In this document: positions 16,680 to 23,830 of the stretch, piece by piece | How the letters are laid out: the number at the start of each line of letters is the position of its first letter | Numbering within the stretch: position 1 is the stretch's first letter | Assembly: GCA_934098555.1 (NCBI GenBank) | Contig: CAKOOQ010000016.1 | Location: 1 to 27,985 of the forward strand | DNA from: an uncultured Bacilli bacterium | GTDB taxonomy: Bacteria > Bacillota_I > Bacilli_A > RF39 > UBA660 | Direction of reading: 5' to 3' | DNA: 27,985 nt | Notes under the pieces: generated by a model | What the model saw: the letters and a program-made list of their open reading frames with translations, nothing else | The model's database searches: none | What the model was told of the DNA's origin: nothing | Made by a program: the position numbers and the translations under genes

Positions 16680-16832
16680 GCACCTCCATACAATGAAAAA
16701 GGTGGATAGAAACCCTATCCACCTATTCATTTAAACAATTTTATAAAGATTTTTTCTCTTATTGTTTTAACCCAGTACTATGATACTAAGGTGAACAGAT
16801 GGATAACTGTTTCTTCGTCTTTTTCTATAACG
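16680..16832 (-). promoter_or_regulatory. infC leader, candidate L20-responsive attenuator
   Basis: The leader runs about 150 bases from the predicted start near 16832 to infC. Hairpin AACAG/CTGTT (16794-16811) presents TTATCCAT in its loop. That loop plus the next base can pair over 9 positions (two G-U) with GGTGGATAG (16715-16723), which is the 5' arm of the terminator just before infC. Terminator and antiterminator are therefore mutually exclusive. In Bacillota the infC operon is controlled by L20 binding to such a leader; the position and switch fit, but assignment to that RNA family was not tested. Confidence 0.65.
16695..16724 (-). terminator. Attenuator terminator in the infC leader
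   Basis: A perfect 10-bp stem (AGGTGGATAG/CTATCCACCT, loop GGTTT) followed by five T lies 16 bases upstream of the infC start. Its position between the promoter and the first gene marks it as a regulated terminator and not an operon end. Confidence 0.9.
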
Positions 16833-16838
16833 TATTCC

Positions 16839-16867
16839 ATACTACCAAAGTTATACGTCTTTGTCAA
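16839..16867 (-). promoter_or_regulatory. Predicted promoter for infC-rpmI-rplT
   Basis: A perfect -35 TTGACA (16862-16867) is 17 bases from -10 TAGTAT (16839-16844). It begins 8 bases after the eno stop codon. The core, including the -10 and the next three bases (TAGTATGGA), is identical to that of the rel promoter at 20579-20607. Confidence 0.8.
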
Positions 16868-16875
16868 TCATTTTT

Positions 16876-18174
16876 TTAGTTTTTATAAATGTTATAAAAC
16901 GCATGTCTACCTGGATAAATGGCTTCATCGCCAAGTTCTTCTTCAATTCTCATAAGTTGATTGTATTTAGCAATACGGTCCGTACGAGACATAGAACCTG
17001 TTTTAATTTGACCTGCGTTAAAAGCAACGGCAATATCAGCAATAGTTGTATCTTCGGTTTCACCTGAGCGGTGAGAAACAACTGCTGTATAACCATGACT
17101 TCTTGCTAGTTCCATGGCATCAAATGTTTCAGTTAAAGTTCCAATTTGGTTTACTTTAATTAAGATGGCATTCGCGATATCTTTATTAATGCCTTCTTGT
17201 AAAATACTTGTATTCGTTACGAATAAGTCATCACCAACTAATTGAACTTTTTTACCTAAACGGTCCGTAAGTTTTTTCCATCCTTCCCAGTCATTTTCTC
17301 CTAAACCATCTTCAATAGAAATAATTGGATATTTATTAACCAGTTCTTCAAACCAATCAATCATTTCATCGGTTGTTTTAGAACCGCCATGGCTCTTTTT
17401 TAAATCATACATTTTTGTTTCAGGATTATAAAATTCACTAGCAGCCACATCCATGGCAATACAAATATCTTCACCTGGTTTGTATCCAGCTTTTTCGATA
17501 GCCTCCATAATACATTTTAAAGGTTCTTCGTTATCTTTAAGATTTGGAGCAAAACCACCTTCGTCACCTACCGCCGTAACTTGACCAGCTTCTTTTAAAA
17601 CATTTTTTAAGTTATGGAAGACTTCACTACCCATACGAATAGCTTCATGAATACTTTTAGCACCAACAGGCATAATCATAAATTCTTGGAAGTCAACAGA
17701 TGAATCCGCATGAGAGCCCCCATTTAAAACATTCATCATTGGTACAGGCATTTTTTTCGCATTCGTGCCACCTAAATAACGATATAAAGGCATACCAAAG
17801 TGGTTAGCCGCACAACGTGCTACTGCCATACTAATACCTAAAATAGCATTGGCACCATATTTAGATTTATCTTTCGTGCCATCTAATTCGATTAATTTTT
17901 TATCGATGCCTACTTGGTCTGTAACATCCATACCAATAATTTCAGGAGCTAGGACTTCATTAACATTTTTAACTGCCGTCAAAACGCCTTTGCCCATAAA
18001 ACGAGATTTATCACCATCACGTAGTTCTAAAGCTTCCCGTTCACCCGTTGAAGCTCCACTTGGAACACTGGCACGTCCCATATCGCCACATTCTGTATAA
18101 ACTTCTACTTCAACCGTAGGATTTCCTCTTGAGTCAAGCACCTCTCTTGCGTGTATATCTATAATTCTTGACAT
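16876..18174 (-). CDS. eno: Enolase (phosphopyruvate hydratase)
   Basis: Enolase converts 2-phosphoglycerate to phosphoenolpyruvate in glycolysis and in Bacillota also associates with RNA degradation proteins. The 432-residue protein is full length: HAREVLDSRGNPTVEVEV at the N-terminus, the loop SGASTGEREA, MNVLNGGSHADSSVDFQEF, metal ligands in AMDVAASEF, SIEDGLGEND and GDDLFVTN, catalytic lysine in ILIKVNQIGTLTE and the signature SHRSGETEDTTIADIAV. AAGG lies 9 bases before the ATG. It has its own strong promoter and no terminator after it, so some transcripts may run on into the infC leader. Confidence 0.98.
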   Translation of the reverse strand: MSRIIDIHAREVLDSRGNPTVEVEVYTECGDMGRASVPSGASTGEREALELRDGDKSRFMGKGVLTAVKNVNEVLAPEIIGMDVTDQVGIDKKLIELDGTKDKSKYGANAILGISMAVARCAANHFGMPLYRYLGGTNAKKMPVPMMNVLNGGSHADSSVDFQEFMIMPVGAKSIHEAIRMGSEVFHNLKNVLKEAGQVTAVGDEGGFAPNLKDNEEPLKCIMEAIEKAGYKPGEDICIAMDVAASEFYNPETKMYDLKKSHGGSKTTDEMIDWFEELVNKYPIISIEDGLGENDWEGWKKLTDRLGKKVQLVGDDLFVTNTSILQEGINKDIANAILIKVNQIGTLTETFDAMELARSHGYTAVVSHRSGETEDTTIADIAVAFNAGQIKTGSMSRTDRIAKYNQLMRIEEELGDEAIYPGRHAFYNIYKN

Positions 18175-18200
18175 TTTTTAATTCCTTCTTTCAAGTGTTT

Positions 18201-18229
18201 ATTATATCACTTTTCTACCCCCATGTTAA
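18201..18229 (-). promoter_or_regulatory. Predicted strong promoter for eno
   Basis: The -35 TTAACA (18224-18229) and a perfect -10 TATAAT (18201-18206) have a 17-base spacer. The start would lie about 20 bases before the eno ATG. The -35 lies just after the truB stop. Confidence 0.82.
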
Positions 18230-18236
18230 TTATTTT

Positions 18237-19073
18237 CTAAATAGCTTTAAAAACAAGACGATAAAAATCATTATCTTTGGTATAAATTCCTAAAACTTCC
18301 CCGCGATAAGTCACAAAAAGCGTTTCTTCTTCACTCTTTAAAGAAAGCTTGTTACCATTTAGAAAAAGACGATACGATTCTTCATCTAAAGAAAACTTAG
18401 GATAAGAAAACAAATCTTCTAAAGTTTTTAAAGGCGTATCTTTACTTATGTCATCTAAAGAAAGACAGTCTTCTAAAAAGACATTCCCTTGCTTCGTTCT
18501 TTTAAGATGCGTCATCACGGCAAAAGTTCCCATCCCTTCGGCCAAATCCTCAATTAAACTTCTGATATACGTTCCCTTAGAAACCACTGTTTTAAAAGTG
18601 ATTTCATCATTTTTTATCTCTTCTAAAAGAAGACTTTTTATTTCTACTTGCCTGGTTGGTAAAGGGATATCTTTGCCTTCTCTTGCGTACTCATAAAGTT
18701 TTTTGCCCTTTACTTTAACAGCCGAATATATAGGAACCGTTTGTTCATAACTTTTAGGAAAATTTTGAAAACAAGCTTCAATTTTTTCTTTAGAAATGAC
18801 TTTTTGCTCCGTTTCTAAGACCTTACCGGTGATATCTTTCGTATCTGTTTTTATACCGAGCTTCATCGTTGCTTCATACTCTTTTTCATAAGATGTTAAT
18901 TTATCTACGAGTTTTGTGTACTTACCAAGACAAACAAGCAAAACCCCACTAGCTAAAGGATCAAGAGTTCCTGTGTGACCCACTTTTTTCGTTTGATATA
19001 TTTTGGCAATTTGATTGACGACATCACGACTTGTCAAACCCTCTGGCTTATTTATAAATAAAACACCGTTCAT
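18237..19073 (-). CDS. truB: tRNA pseudouridine(55) synthase TruB
   Basis: TruB makes pseudouridine 55 in the T loop of elongator tRNAs. The N-terminal part shows GVLFINKPEGLTSRDVVN and the catalytic motif VGHTGTLDPLASGVLL with Asp38. Further family marks are VPIYSAVKVKGKKLYEYAREG and the GTYIRSLIEDLAEGMG segment, followed by a short C-terminal PUA-like region. The length of 278 residues is slightly below the B. subtilis enzyme. The ATG overlaps the rel stop (TAATG), so it is translationally coupled to rel. In B. subtilis truB instead lies in the nusA-infB-ribF-rpsO region, so the pairing with rel is a local rearrangement. Confidence 0.96.
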   Translation of the reverse strand: MNGVLFINKPEGLTSRDVVNQIAKIYQTKKVGHTGTLDPLASGVLLVCLGKYTKLVDKLTSYEKEYEATMKLGIKTDTKDITGKVLETEQKVISKEKIEACFQNFPKSYEQTVPIYSAVKVKGKKLYEYAREGKDIPLPTRQVEIKSLLLEEIKNDEITFKTVVSKGTYIRSLIEDLAEGMGTFAVMTHLKRTKQGNVFLEDCLSLDDISKDTPLKTLEDLFSYPKFSLDEESYRLFLNGNKLSLKSEEETLFVTYRGEVLGIYTKDNDFYRLVFKAI

Positions 19074-20488
19074 TACACACTCCTTGAAATTTTTTTAACA
19101 AGCTTACGAATGGTTTCTCGCGCAAAAACCGTATGAACTTTTTTTAAATCATCCACCGTAGGCACCATCGGTGTATCATAAGTAATAATACTTATTTGAT
19201 CATTATCTTTAATACGATAGTTTTTATCTACCTGATTACCATTAACAAAGGCATAACCCATATGAGAGCCAATGTCCGTATGTAAAAAATAAGCAAAATC
19301 AAGTGCCGTCGCTCCAAGAGGCAAACTTCTTCTATGACCCGATCTATCAAAGAAATCGACTGTTTCTTTAAAAATATCTTTTTCAACTTTTTTATAGAAA
19401 GATTTATCGTTAGGAGATTCCCCATCAAAAGCAAAAACGGATTGAAAAATATTAGAACCGCCATGATGCTTAAAACTATCAAAACTCATTCCATACGCAT
19501 CATGCTTTTCCATTTCGGTATCTCTTATTTTTACTAAATAATTCTCGCCACTAGAAGCGGTAATGACACTATGAAGAGACTTATAATCATTTGGTTTAGG
19601 ATTACTAATAAAATCAATAACGTTTTTAGAAGGATATAGACGATTAACGATAGCTAAAGCCTCATAACATTCCCGCCATTCTTGCAAAATGATTTTTAAA
19701 GAAAGAATATCTTCCGAAGACTTTTCTCTTGTTTTATAACGTTGAAACTCTAAATAAAGACCATATAAGTTTTTAATACGATAAGAAACGACTCCTTTGA
19801 TACCTTCATTTTGTAAAGAAGAGACAAAATTATTTTTAATATTTTCCATCTCTTCTTGGTACTTTTCCATTAAGTTTTCAGCTTCATTTTGAACAATATC
19901 ATATTTTTTGGGACAATTGTATTTAAAGCAAATATCTTCTAATTCATTTTTAATACGATAAGCCCCTGTTCTTTCCGCTAGAGGAATATATACTTGAATG
20001 GTTTCTTCAATTTTTCTTTTTCGCGTTTCCTCACTCCAAAACATGGCCGTACGCATATTATGTAGGCGATCAGCCAGTTTTACTTCGACAACTCTGATAT
20101 CACTTGCACAAGAGGTCATAAGTTTTCTTAAAGTAGCATAGGTAATGGCTTGTTTGGACATATCGACACGTCTTCCTACTTTTGTAACCCCTTCGACAAG
20201 CTTAACCACCTCAAGGCCTCTTTTTAAAGAAAAAAGGTTTAAAATATCTTCCGCGGTATAAGAGGTATCTTCAATCACATCGTGTAAAAGACCCGCACAA
20301 ACAGTCGTACAATCTTTTTGACCATCCATTAGTATCTGGGCCACCGCGATAGGATGCGTCACATACTCCTCCCCACTTTTTCTTTTAACACCAGCATGAG
20401 CTTTTACCGCAAACCAATAAGACGCTAAAATATCTTTTTGTTCTTCTTCGGTAAATCTTTCTAAACCTTTTAAAACCATTTGCTCCAT
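19073..20488 (-). CDS. rel: Short Rel/SpoT homolog: intact HD hydrolase, degenerate synthetase, TGS end
   Basis: RSH enzymes make and degrade the alarmone (p)ppGpp. This one has 471 residues against about 730 for usual Rel. The hydrolase domain looks intact: THP at 44-46, HDVIEDT at 69-75 and KLADRLHNMRT at 137-147. The synthetase domain is recognisable (R237-x-K239, D260, PKPNDYKSLH at 297-306), but the catalytic glutamate of the E-V-Q-I-R motif is Leu318 (LVKIR), the Arg of LAIR is Lys265, and the RxKD loop reads NVID (289-292). A TGS domain follows (about 389-440), and the helical, zinc-finger/CC and ACT domains are missing. It is therefore predicted to be a hydrolase only. Ribosome binding site GGAGG is 7 bases from the ATG. 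It is preceded by a promoter with an attenuator-like leader and overlaps truB. Confidence 0.92.
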   Translation of the reverse strand: MEQMVLKGLERFTEEEQKDILASYWFAVKAHAGVKRKSGEEYVTHPIAVAQILMDGQKDCTTVCAGLLHDVIEDTSYTAEDILNLFSLKRGLEVVKLVEGVTKVGRRVDMSKQAITYATLRKLMTSCASDIRVVEVKLADRLHNMRTAMFWSEETRKRKIEETIQVYIPLAERTGAYRIKNELEDICFKYNCPKKYDIVQNEAENLMEKYQEEMENIKNNFVSSLQNEGIKGVVSYRIKNLYGLYLEFQRYKTREKSSEDILSLKIILQEWRECYEALAIVNRLYPSKNVIDFISNPKPNDYKSLHSVITASSGENYLVKIRDTEMEKHDAYGMSFDSFKHHGGSNIFQSVFAFDGESPNDKSFYKKVEKDIFKETVDFFDRSGHRRSLPLGATALDFAYFLHTDIGSHMGYAFVNGNQVDKNYRIKDNDQISIITYDTPMVPTVDDLKKVHTVFARETIRKLVKKISRSV

Positions 20489-20573
20489 TTAAAAACCTCC
20501 TTATAAAAAAGCAGACTCAAAGTAGAGTCTGTTTTTCAAAATCATTATAAAATAACACCACTTCATTTAATTG
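20489..20573 (-). promoter_or_regulatory. rel leader containing an attenuator-like hairpin
   Basis: The predicted transcript begins near 20572 and carries about 84 bases before rel, with a strong terminator (20503-20531) just before the ribosome binding site. AAGTGG near the 5' end (20558-20563) could pair with CTACTT in the top of the terminator hairpin, which would offer a competing structure; that pairing is short. No known riboswitch or T-box pattern is recognised. Confidence 0.5.
20503..20531 (-). terminator. Intrinsic terminator in front of rel
   Basis: On the minus strand CAGACTC pairs with GAGTCTG around a 6-base loop and is followed by C and six T. It lies after the rel promoter and before the rel start, so it can attenuate rel; it could also catch read-through from the acetyltransferase gene. 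Confidence 0.85.
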
Positions 20574-20578
20574 CCTCC

Positions 20579-20607
20579 ATACTAACATTTTCACATCATG
20601 GTGTCAA
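20579..20607 (-). promoter_or_regulatory. Predicted promoter for rel-truB
   Basis: A perfect -35 TTGACA (20602-20607) is 17 bases from -10 TAGTAT (20579-20584). The -10 and following three bases match the infC promoter exactly. It lies in the gap below the acetyltransferase gene. Confidence 0.78.
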
Positions 20608-20618
20608 GAAGTAATATT

Positions 20619-21050
20619 TTAAAAAGATTTATGCATTCTGCCTTCTTTTTCTCTATAACCTAGTTTTTCATAAAACCCTTGGCTTTTATTACAAGAATCT
20701 AGAAAACTTCCTTTTAAAATTGTCCCTGTAAGCTCTTCAATAAGTTTCCGATGCTTTAAAACATACTCTAAAAGATGTTTACCTATCTCATCTTTTTGAA
20801 ACTCTTTGCTAACAAAAAGTTGGTCGATATATAAATTGTTTAAATTCACACTGACGTAACAGCCGGCAATTATCGCATTATTTAAAAGAGCTCCGAAAGC
20901 GTAAACTTGCCCCTTTAATAAAGCCTGTTCATAAAAGGTTTGATTCTCCTTTAAATACGTTTTATCCATTTCAAACACATCAAAACGAAGATACTCTAAT
21001 TTAGAAACCGTATCCTCGGTTGGCCAAATAAGTTTATATTGCATTTTCAC
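20619..21050 (-). CDS. GNAT-family N-acetyltransferase
   Basis: The 143-residue protein has the GNAT pattern: strands around QVYAFGALLNNAIIAGCYVSV, the NLYIDQLFVSKEFQKDEIGKHLLEY stretch holding a slightly degenerate acetyl-CoA loop (Q-x4-G-x-H in place of Q/R-x2-G-x-G/A), and SQGFYEKLGYRE at the C-terminal end, where such enzymes keep the catalytic Tyr/Asn region. The acceptor cannot be predicted. It may start at GTG 21050 (AGAGG 5 bases upstream) or ATG 21044 (11 bases); neither matches the window norm of 7-8. It directly abuts the rlmN stop, so it ends the priA/fmt/rlmN region. Confidence 0.85.
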   Translation of the reverse strand: MKMQYKLIWPTEDTVSKLEYLRFDVFEMDKTYLKENQTFYEQALLKGQVYAFGALLNNAIIAGCYVSVNLNNLYIDQLFVSKEFQKDEIGKHLLEYVLKHRKLIEELTGTILKGSFLDSCNKSQGFYEKLGYREKEGRMHKSF

Positions 21051-22064
21051 TTAAACCTCTTTACTACGAAGTTGACCACAAGCCGCCGAGATTTTACCGC
21101 CAAATTCCCGTCTTACGGTCACATTGATTTTTTCTTTATAAAGCGTATCATAAAAAGCATTAATCGTTTCTTTAGAGCTTTTCTTAAACTCTAAATGATT
21201 TGTCTCATTATAAGGAATCAAATTAACATACACATTCATTCCCTTTAAAAGATGGGCAAGTTCTTTCGCGTGTTCTACTTTATCATTCACATCTTTAAGC
21301 ATAATATATTCAATTGTAACCCGACGATTTGTCTTTAAAATGTATTCTTTTATAGATTCCATAAGTTCTTCTAAGGGATACGCCTTACTAATAGGCATTA
21401 AAAGATTACGTAATCTATCATTTGAAGCATGTAAAGAAAGGGCTAAATTAATTTGTAAAGGAAAGTCACTCAACTCTTTAATTTTTGGTACTAAACCACA
21501 TGTGGATAAAGTGATATGTCTGGCCCCGATTTGAATGCCTTTTGCATCATTGATAATTAAAATAAACTTCATGACATTATCATAATTATCTAAAGGTTCA
21601 CCAATTCCCATAATAACAACCGAGTTAATCTTTAAGCCACTTATCTTTTCGATAGCTAAAATTTGGCCCACCATCTCATAAGACTCTAGATTACGAATCT
21701 TTTTAAGACGTCCAGACTCACAAAAACGACACCCCATATTACAACCAACCTGAGAAGAAACACAAACAGAATTGCCATAATTATGCTTCATTAAAACGGC
21801 TTCAATTTTTTCGCCATCACCAAGTTCAAATAAATATTTTTCTGTATCCGTATCTTGTTCTCTTTTTAGTAATGTCGGTAAAGATAGAGAAAAATCACAT
21901 TTCATCTTTTCTCTAATCTCTTTTTTAACATTAGAAAAGTCTTCAATATCAGAAACGCGTTTTTGATAAAGCCATTCATAAACTTGAAGGGCCTTAAACT
22001 TTTTCTCCCCAATACTTACAAAGTAATTTTCTAAATCGTCTCTTGTTAAACCATAAAGATTCAT
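21051..22064 (-). CDS. rlmN: Dual-specificity 23S rRNA/tRNA A2503/A37 methyltransferase RlmN
   Basis: RlmN is a radical SAM enzyme that methylates C2 of A2503 in 23S rRNA and A37 in some tRNAs. The 337-residue protein has the CNMGCRFC cluster motif (Cys108, 112, 115), the upstream VCVSSQVG with Cys101, and the C-terminal AACGQLRS with Cys329, the cysteine that carries the methyl during the reaction. GIGEPLDNYDNV and the LALSLHASND substrate-binding segment are also present. GGGGG lies 6 bases before the ATG. It follows fmt by 10 bases and is probably in one transcript with it. The RlmN rather than Cfr assignment rests on the housekeeping context. Confidence 0.95.
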   Translation of the reverse strand: MNLYGLTRDDLENYFVSIGEKKFKALQVYEWLYQKRVSDIEDFSNVKKEIREKMKCDFSLSLPTLLKREQDTDTEKYLFELGDGEKIEAVLMKHNYGNSVCVSSQVGCNMGCRFCESGRLKKIRNLESYEMVGQILAIEKISGLKINSVVIMGIGEPLDNYDNVMKFILIINDAKGIQIGARHITLSTCGLVPKIKELSDFPLQINLALSLHASNDRLRNLLMPISKAYPLEELMESIKEYILKTNRRVTIEYIMLKDVNDKVEHAKELAHLLKGMNVYVNLIPYNETNHLEFKKSSKETINAFYDTLYKEKINVTVRREFGGKISAACGQLRSKEV

Positions 22065-22074
22065 AACAATCCCC

Positions 22075-23010
22075 CTATCTATTAATTTGCCAATTTAAAA
22101 TCGTCTCTTTAGAAACGCCATTTAAATAATCTTTCGTACTCATCGCCTTTTTACCAAAAGGTTTTAATTTGGTCACATAAATAGTCCCATCTAAAACATC
22201 TATGCCAATACTATCTTTCTGAATCGAACTAACCTTACCCGGATTACTTTTAGGGTGACTTTCAAAAGTAGCTTCAAGAATCTTGTATTCCTCGTTATTG
22301 ACAAGAATATTAGCCGTAGGAAAAGGATTTAAACCTCTTATTTTATGAATGACCTCTTCCCCCGTTTTAGCTAAATCCAAACGTTCATCTTCTCTTTTAA
22401 TATTGTAAGCATAACTTACTTTAGCCTCATCTTGTTTTTCTCTTTTATTAGTATGACTTATAATGCTTGGTAAAGTTTTAATAAGTAAATCCGCCCCCAT
22501 CACAGATAAAATCTCATGAAGAGTTCCCACATTATCTTCTGGTTTGATATCATAGACAACTTTAGAAACCATATCACCCGTATCCATACCTTTATCCATA
22601 TACATAATGGTAACACCCGTTTTTTTCTCACCATTTATTAAAGCCCAATGAATAGGTGCCCCACCACGATACTTTGGAAGTAAAGAAGCATGAACATTAA
22701 AAGAGCCTATTTTAGGTACCTTAAGTAAAGCTTCAGGAATAATTTGACCATAAGCACACGTAATAATTAAATCTGGATGTAATCTTTTAATTTCTTCATA
22801 ATCCTCTTTAATTTTAACCGGTTGAAAAACCGGAATATTGTGTTTTAAAGCCACTTCTTTAACCGGTGTAGCCTGTAAAAGATGTTTTCGACCCACTTCT
22901 TTATCTGGTTGACTCACTACTAATAAAACATTCGTATTTAAAATTAATTTTTCTAAAACAGGAACCGCAAAAGAAGGTGTTCCCATAAAAACAACCGTTG
23001 TCTCTTTCAT
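22075..23010 (-). CDS. fmt: Methionyl-tRNA formyltransferase
   Basis: Fmt formylates initiator Met-tRNA using 10-formyl-tetrahydrofolate. The protein (311 aa) has the N-terminal VVFMGTPSFAVPVLEKL, the formyltransferase catalytic segment FNVHASLLPKYRGGAPIHW, then DKGMDTGDM, and the C-terminal anticodon-binding-like domain with IRGLNPFPTA. The length is normal. In many Bacillota priA, def and fmt are adjacent; here two secreted-protein genes lie between priA and fmt and def is absent. Five bases separate it from the upstream gene. Confidence 0.97.
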   Translation of the reverse strand: MKETTVVFMGTPSFAVPVLEKLILNTNVLLVVSQPDKEVGRKHLLQATPVKEVALKHNIPVFQPVKIKEDYEEIKRLHPDLIITCAYGQIIPEALLKVPKIGSFNVHASLLPKYRGGAPIHWALINGEKKTGVTIMYMDKGMDTGDMVSKVVYDIKPEDNVGTLHEILSVMGADLLIKTLPSIISHTNKREKQDEAKVSYAYNIKREDERLDLAKTGEEVIHKIRGLNPFPTANILVNNEEYKILEATFESHPKSNPGKVSSIQKDSIGIDVLDGTIYVTKLKPFGKKAMSTKDYLNGVSKETILNWQINR

Positions 23011-23015
23011 ATATC

Positions 23016-23690
23016 CTACTTTCTAAGCGTTAAAGCTTCTTTGCCCAAAGCATAATCATAATTGTTAAAATAATTATCTAAAAGCGTTCTTAACTCTTCT
23101 AAACTGTAAGTTTCTTTAATCTCACTTTCCGGAAGTAAAGAAGCCCAATCTAAAATACGACCATAAGTTACATCCAAATTTTCATCATATAAATAATCTT
23201 TATTAAAATCAACATAATTAATTGTCACCGTATAATCTTTATAATTAATCGTATCTGTCGCCATAAAGCCTTTCTCCGTATCGGCACCAATAAAATAAAA
23301 ACGTTCTATAGTCGCATAAGCCTTTTTAGAAGAATCATCCTTCACCTTATGATTATACTTATCATAATACGTCGTTTTCTTTCCCTTAGCAAAACTACCA
23401 TTCACAAAATAATAATTTCTCTTTTCCTCTGGATTTACCGTAGGTTCATCGGTAATAAGCCAAACCTTATTAGCCTCATAAACCTCTAAACTACGCATTT
23501 TATCATATACTTTATCTTCGACTTTTAAAGAATAATCAAAAGCTTTTTTTCCTAAACTCTTCGCTTTTGAAAGCCATTCTTGTTTCGTTTTATTATAATC
23601 ACTTGCTTGAGCAACAAGAGGATGACTAAAACTTAAAGAACCCACTAAAGCATAAACACCCATTCTTTTAATCAATTTAAAATTTTTCAT
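23016..23690 (-). CDS. Secreted protein of unknown function, 224 aa
   Basis: A signal peptide is clear (basic MKNFKLIKR, hydrophobic core, cleavage likely after VAQA near residue 29). The mature protein has a helical N-terminal part rich in Lys and then a region of tyrosine-rich strands (DTINYKDYTVTINYVDF) and an acidic C-terminal helix (YSLEELRTLLDNYFNNYDY). No family is recognised and no catalytic motif stands out. It has a predicted promoter of its own and is followed at once by fmt, so fmt and rlmN may be expressed from it. With the surface-protein gene upstream it makes a two-gene accessory insert between priA and fmt. Confidence 0.8.
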   Translation of the reverse strand: MKNFKLIKRMGVYALVGSLSFSHPLVAQASDYNKTKQEWLSKAKSLGKKAFDYSLKVEDKVYDKMRSLEVYEANKVWLITDEPTVNPEEKRNYYFVNGSFAKGKKTTYYDKYNHKVKDDSSKKAYATIERFYFIGADTEKGFMATDTINYKDYTVTINYVDFNKDYLYDENLDVTYGRILDWASLLPESEIKETYSLEELRTLLDNYFNNYDYALGKEALTLRK

Positions 23691-23724
23691 ATCAAAAATA
23701 TTCCTTTCATTACACTGGTTATAT

Positions 23725-23753
23725 ATATTACGTTACTTTCATCTAAAATGCAA
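23725..23753 (-). promoter_or_regulatory. Predicted promoter for the 224-aa secreted protein and fmt-rlmN
   Basis: The -35-like TTGCAT (23748-23753) and -10-like TAATAT (23725-23730) have 17-base spacing. The match is partial, but the position directly after a terminator hairpin is sensible. Confidence 0.5.
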
Positions 23754-23754
23754 G

Positions 23755-23781
23755 AACAGTGTAGAAATCATCTACACTGTT
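23755..23781 (-). terminator. Strong hairpin after the surface-protein gene
   Basis: A perfect 11-bp inverted repeat AACAGTGTAGA/TCTACACTGTT with a 5-base loop lies 50 bases past the surface-protein stop. On the minus strand it is followed by CTTGCATTTT, an imperfect T tract; on the plus side it is followed by AAAA. It probably terminates transcription of the upstream gene. Confidence 0.7.
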
Positions 23782-23830
23782 AAAACATTATTGAATTGTG
23801 GATAACTGATTTTCGAGGCCATTAGTACCG

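Noticed and set aside
20501..20566. 21-codon open frame upstream of rel (starts MKWCYF) with GGAGG 7 bases before its ATG and spanning the terminator
   Set aside because: The GGAGG lies between the predicted -10 and the transcription start, so it would not be in the mRNA; the reading frame may be chance. It would become interesting if a promoter further upstream is mapped.
23797..23805. Perfect DnaA box (TTATCCACA on the minus strand)
   Set aside because: A single copy with no cluster, no AT-rich unwinding region pattern and no dnaA/dnaN nearby. One 9-mer is expected by chance often enough in a window of this size and composition.
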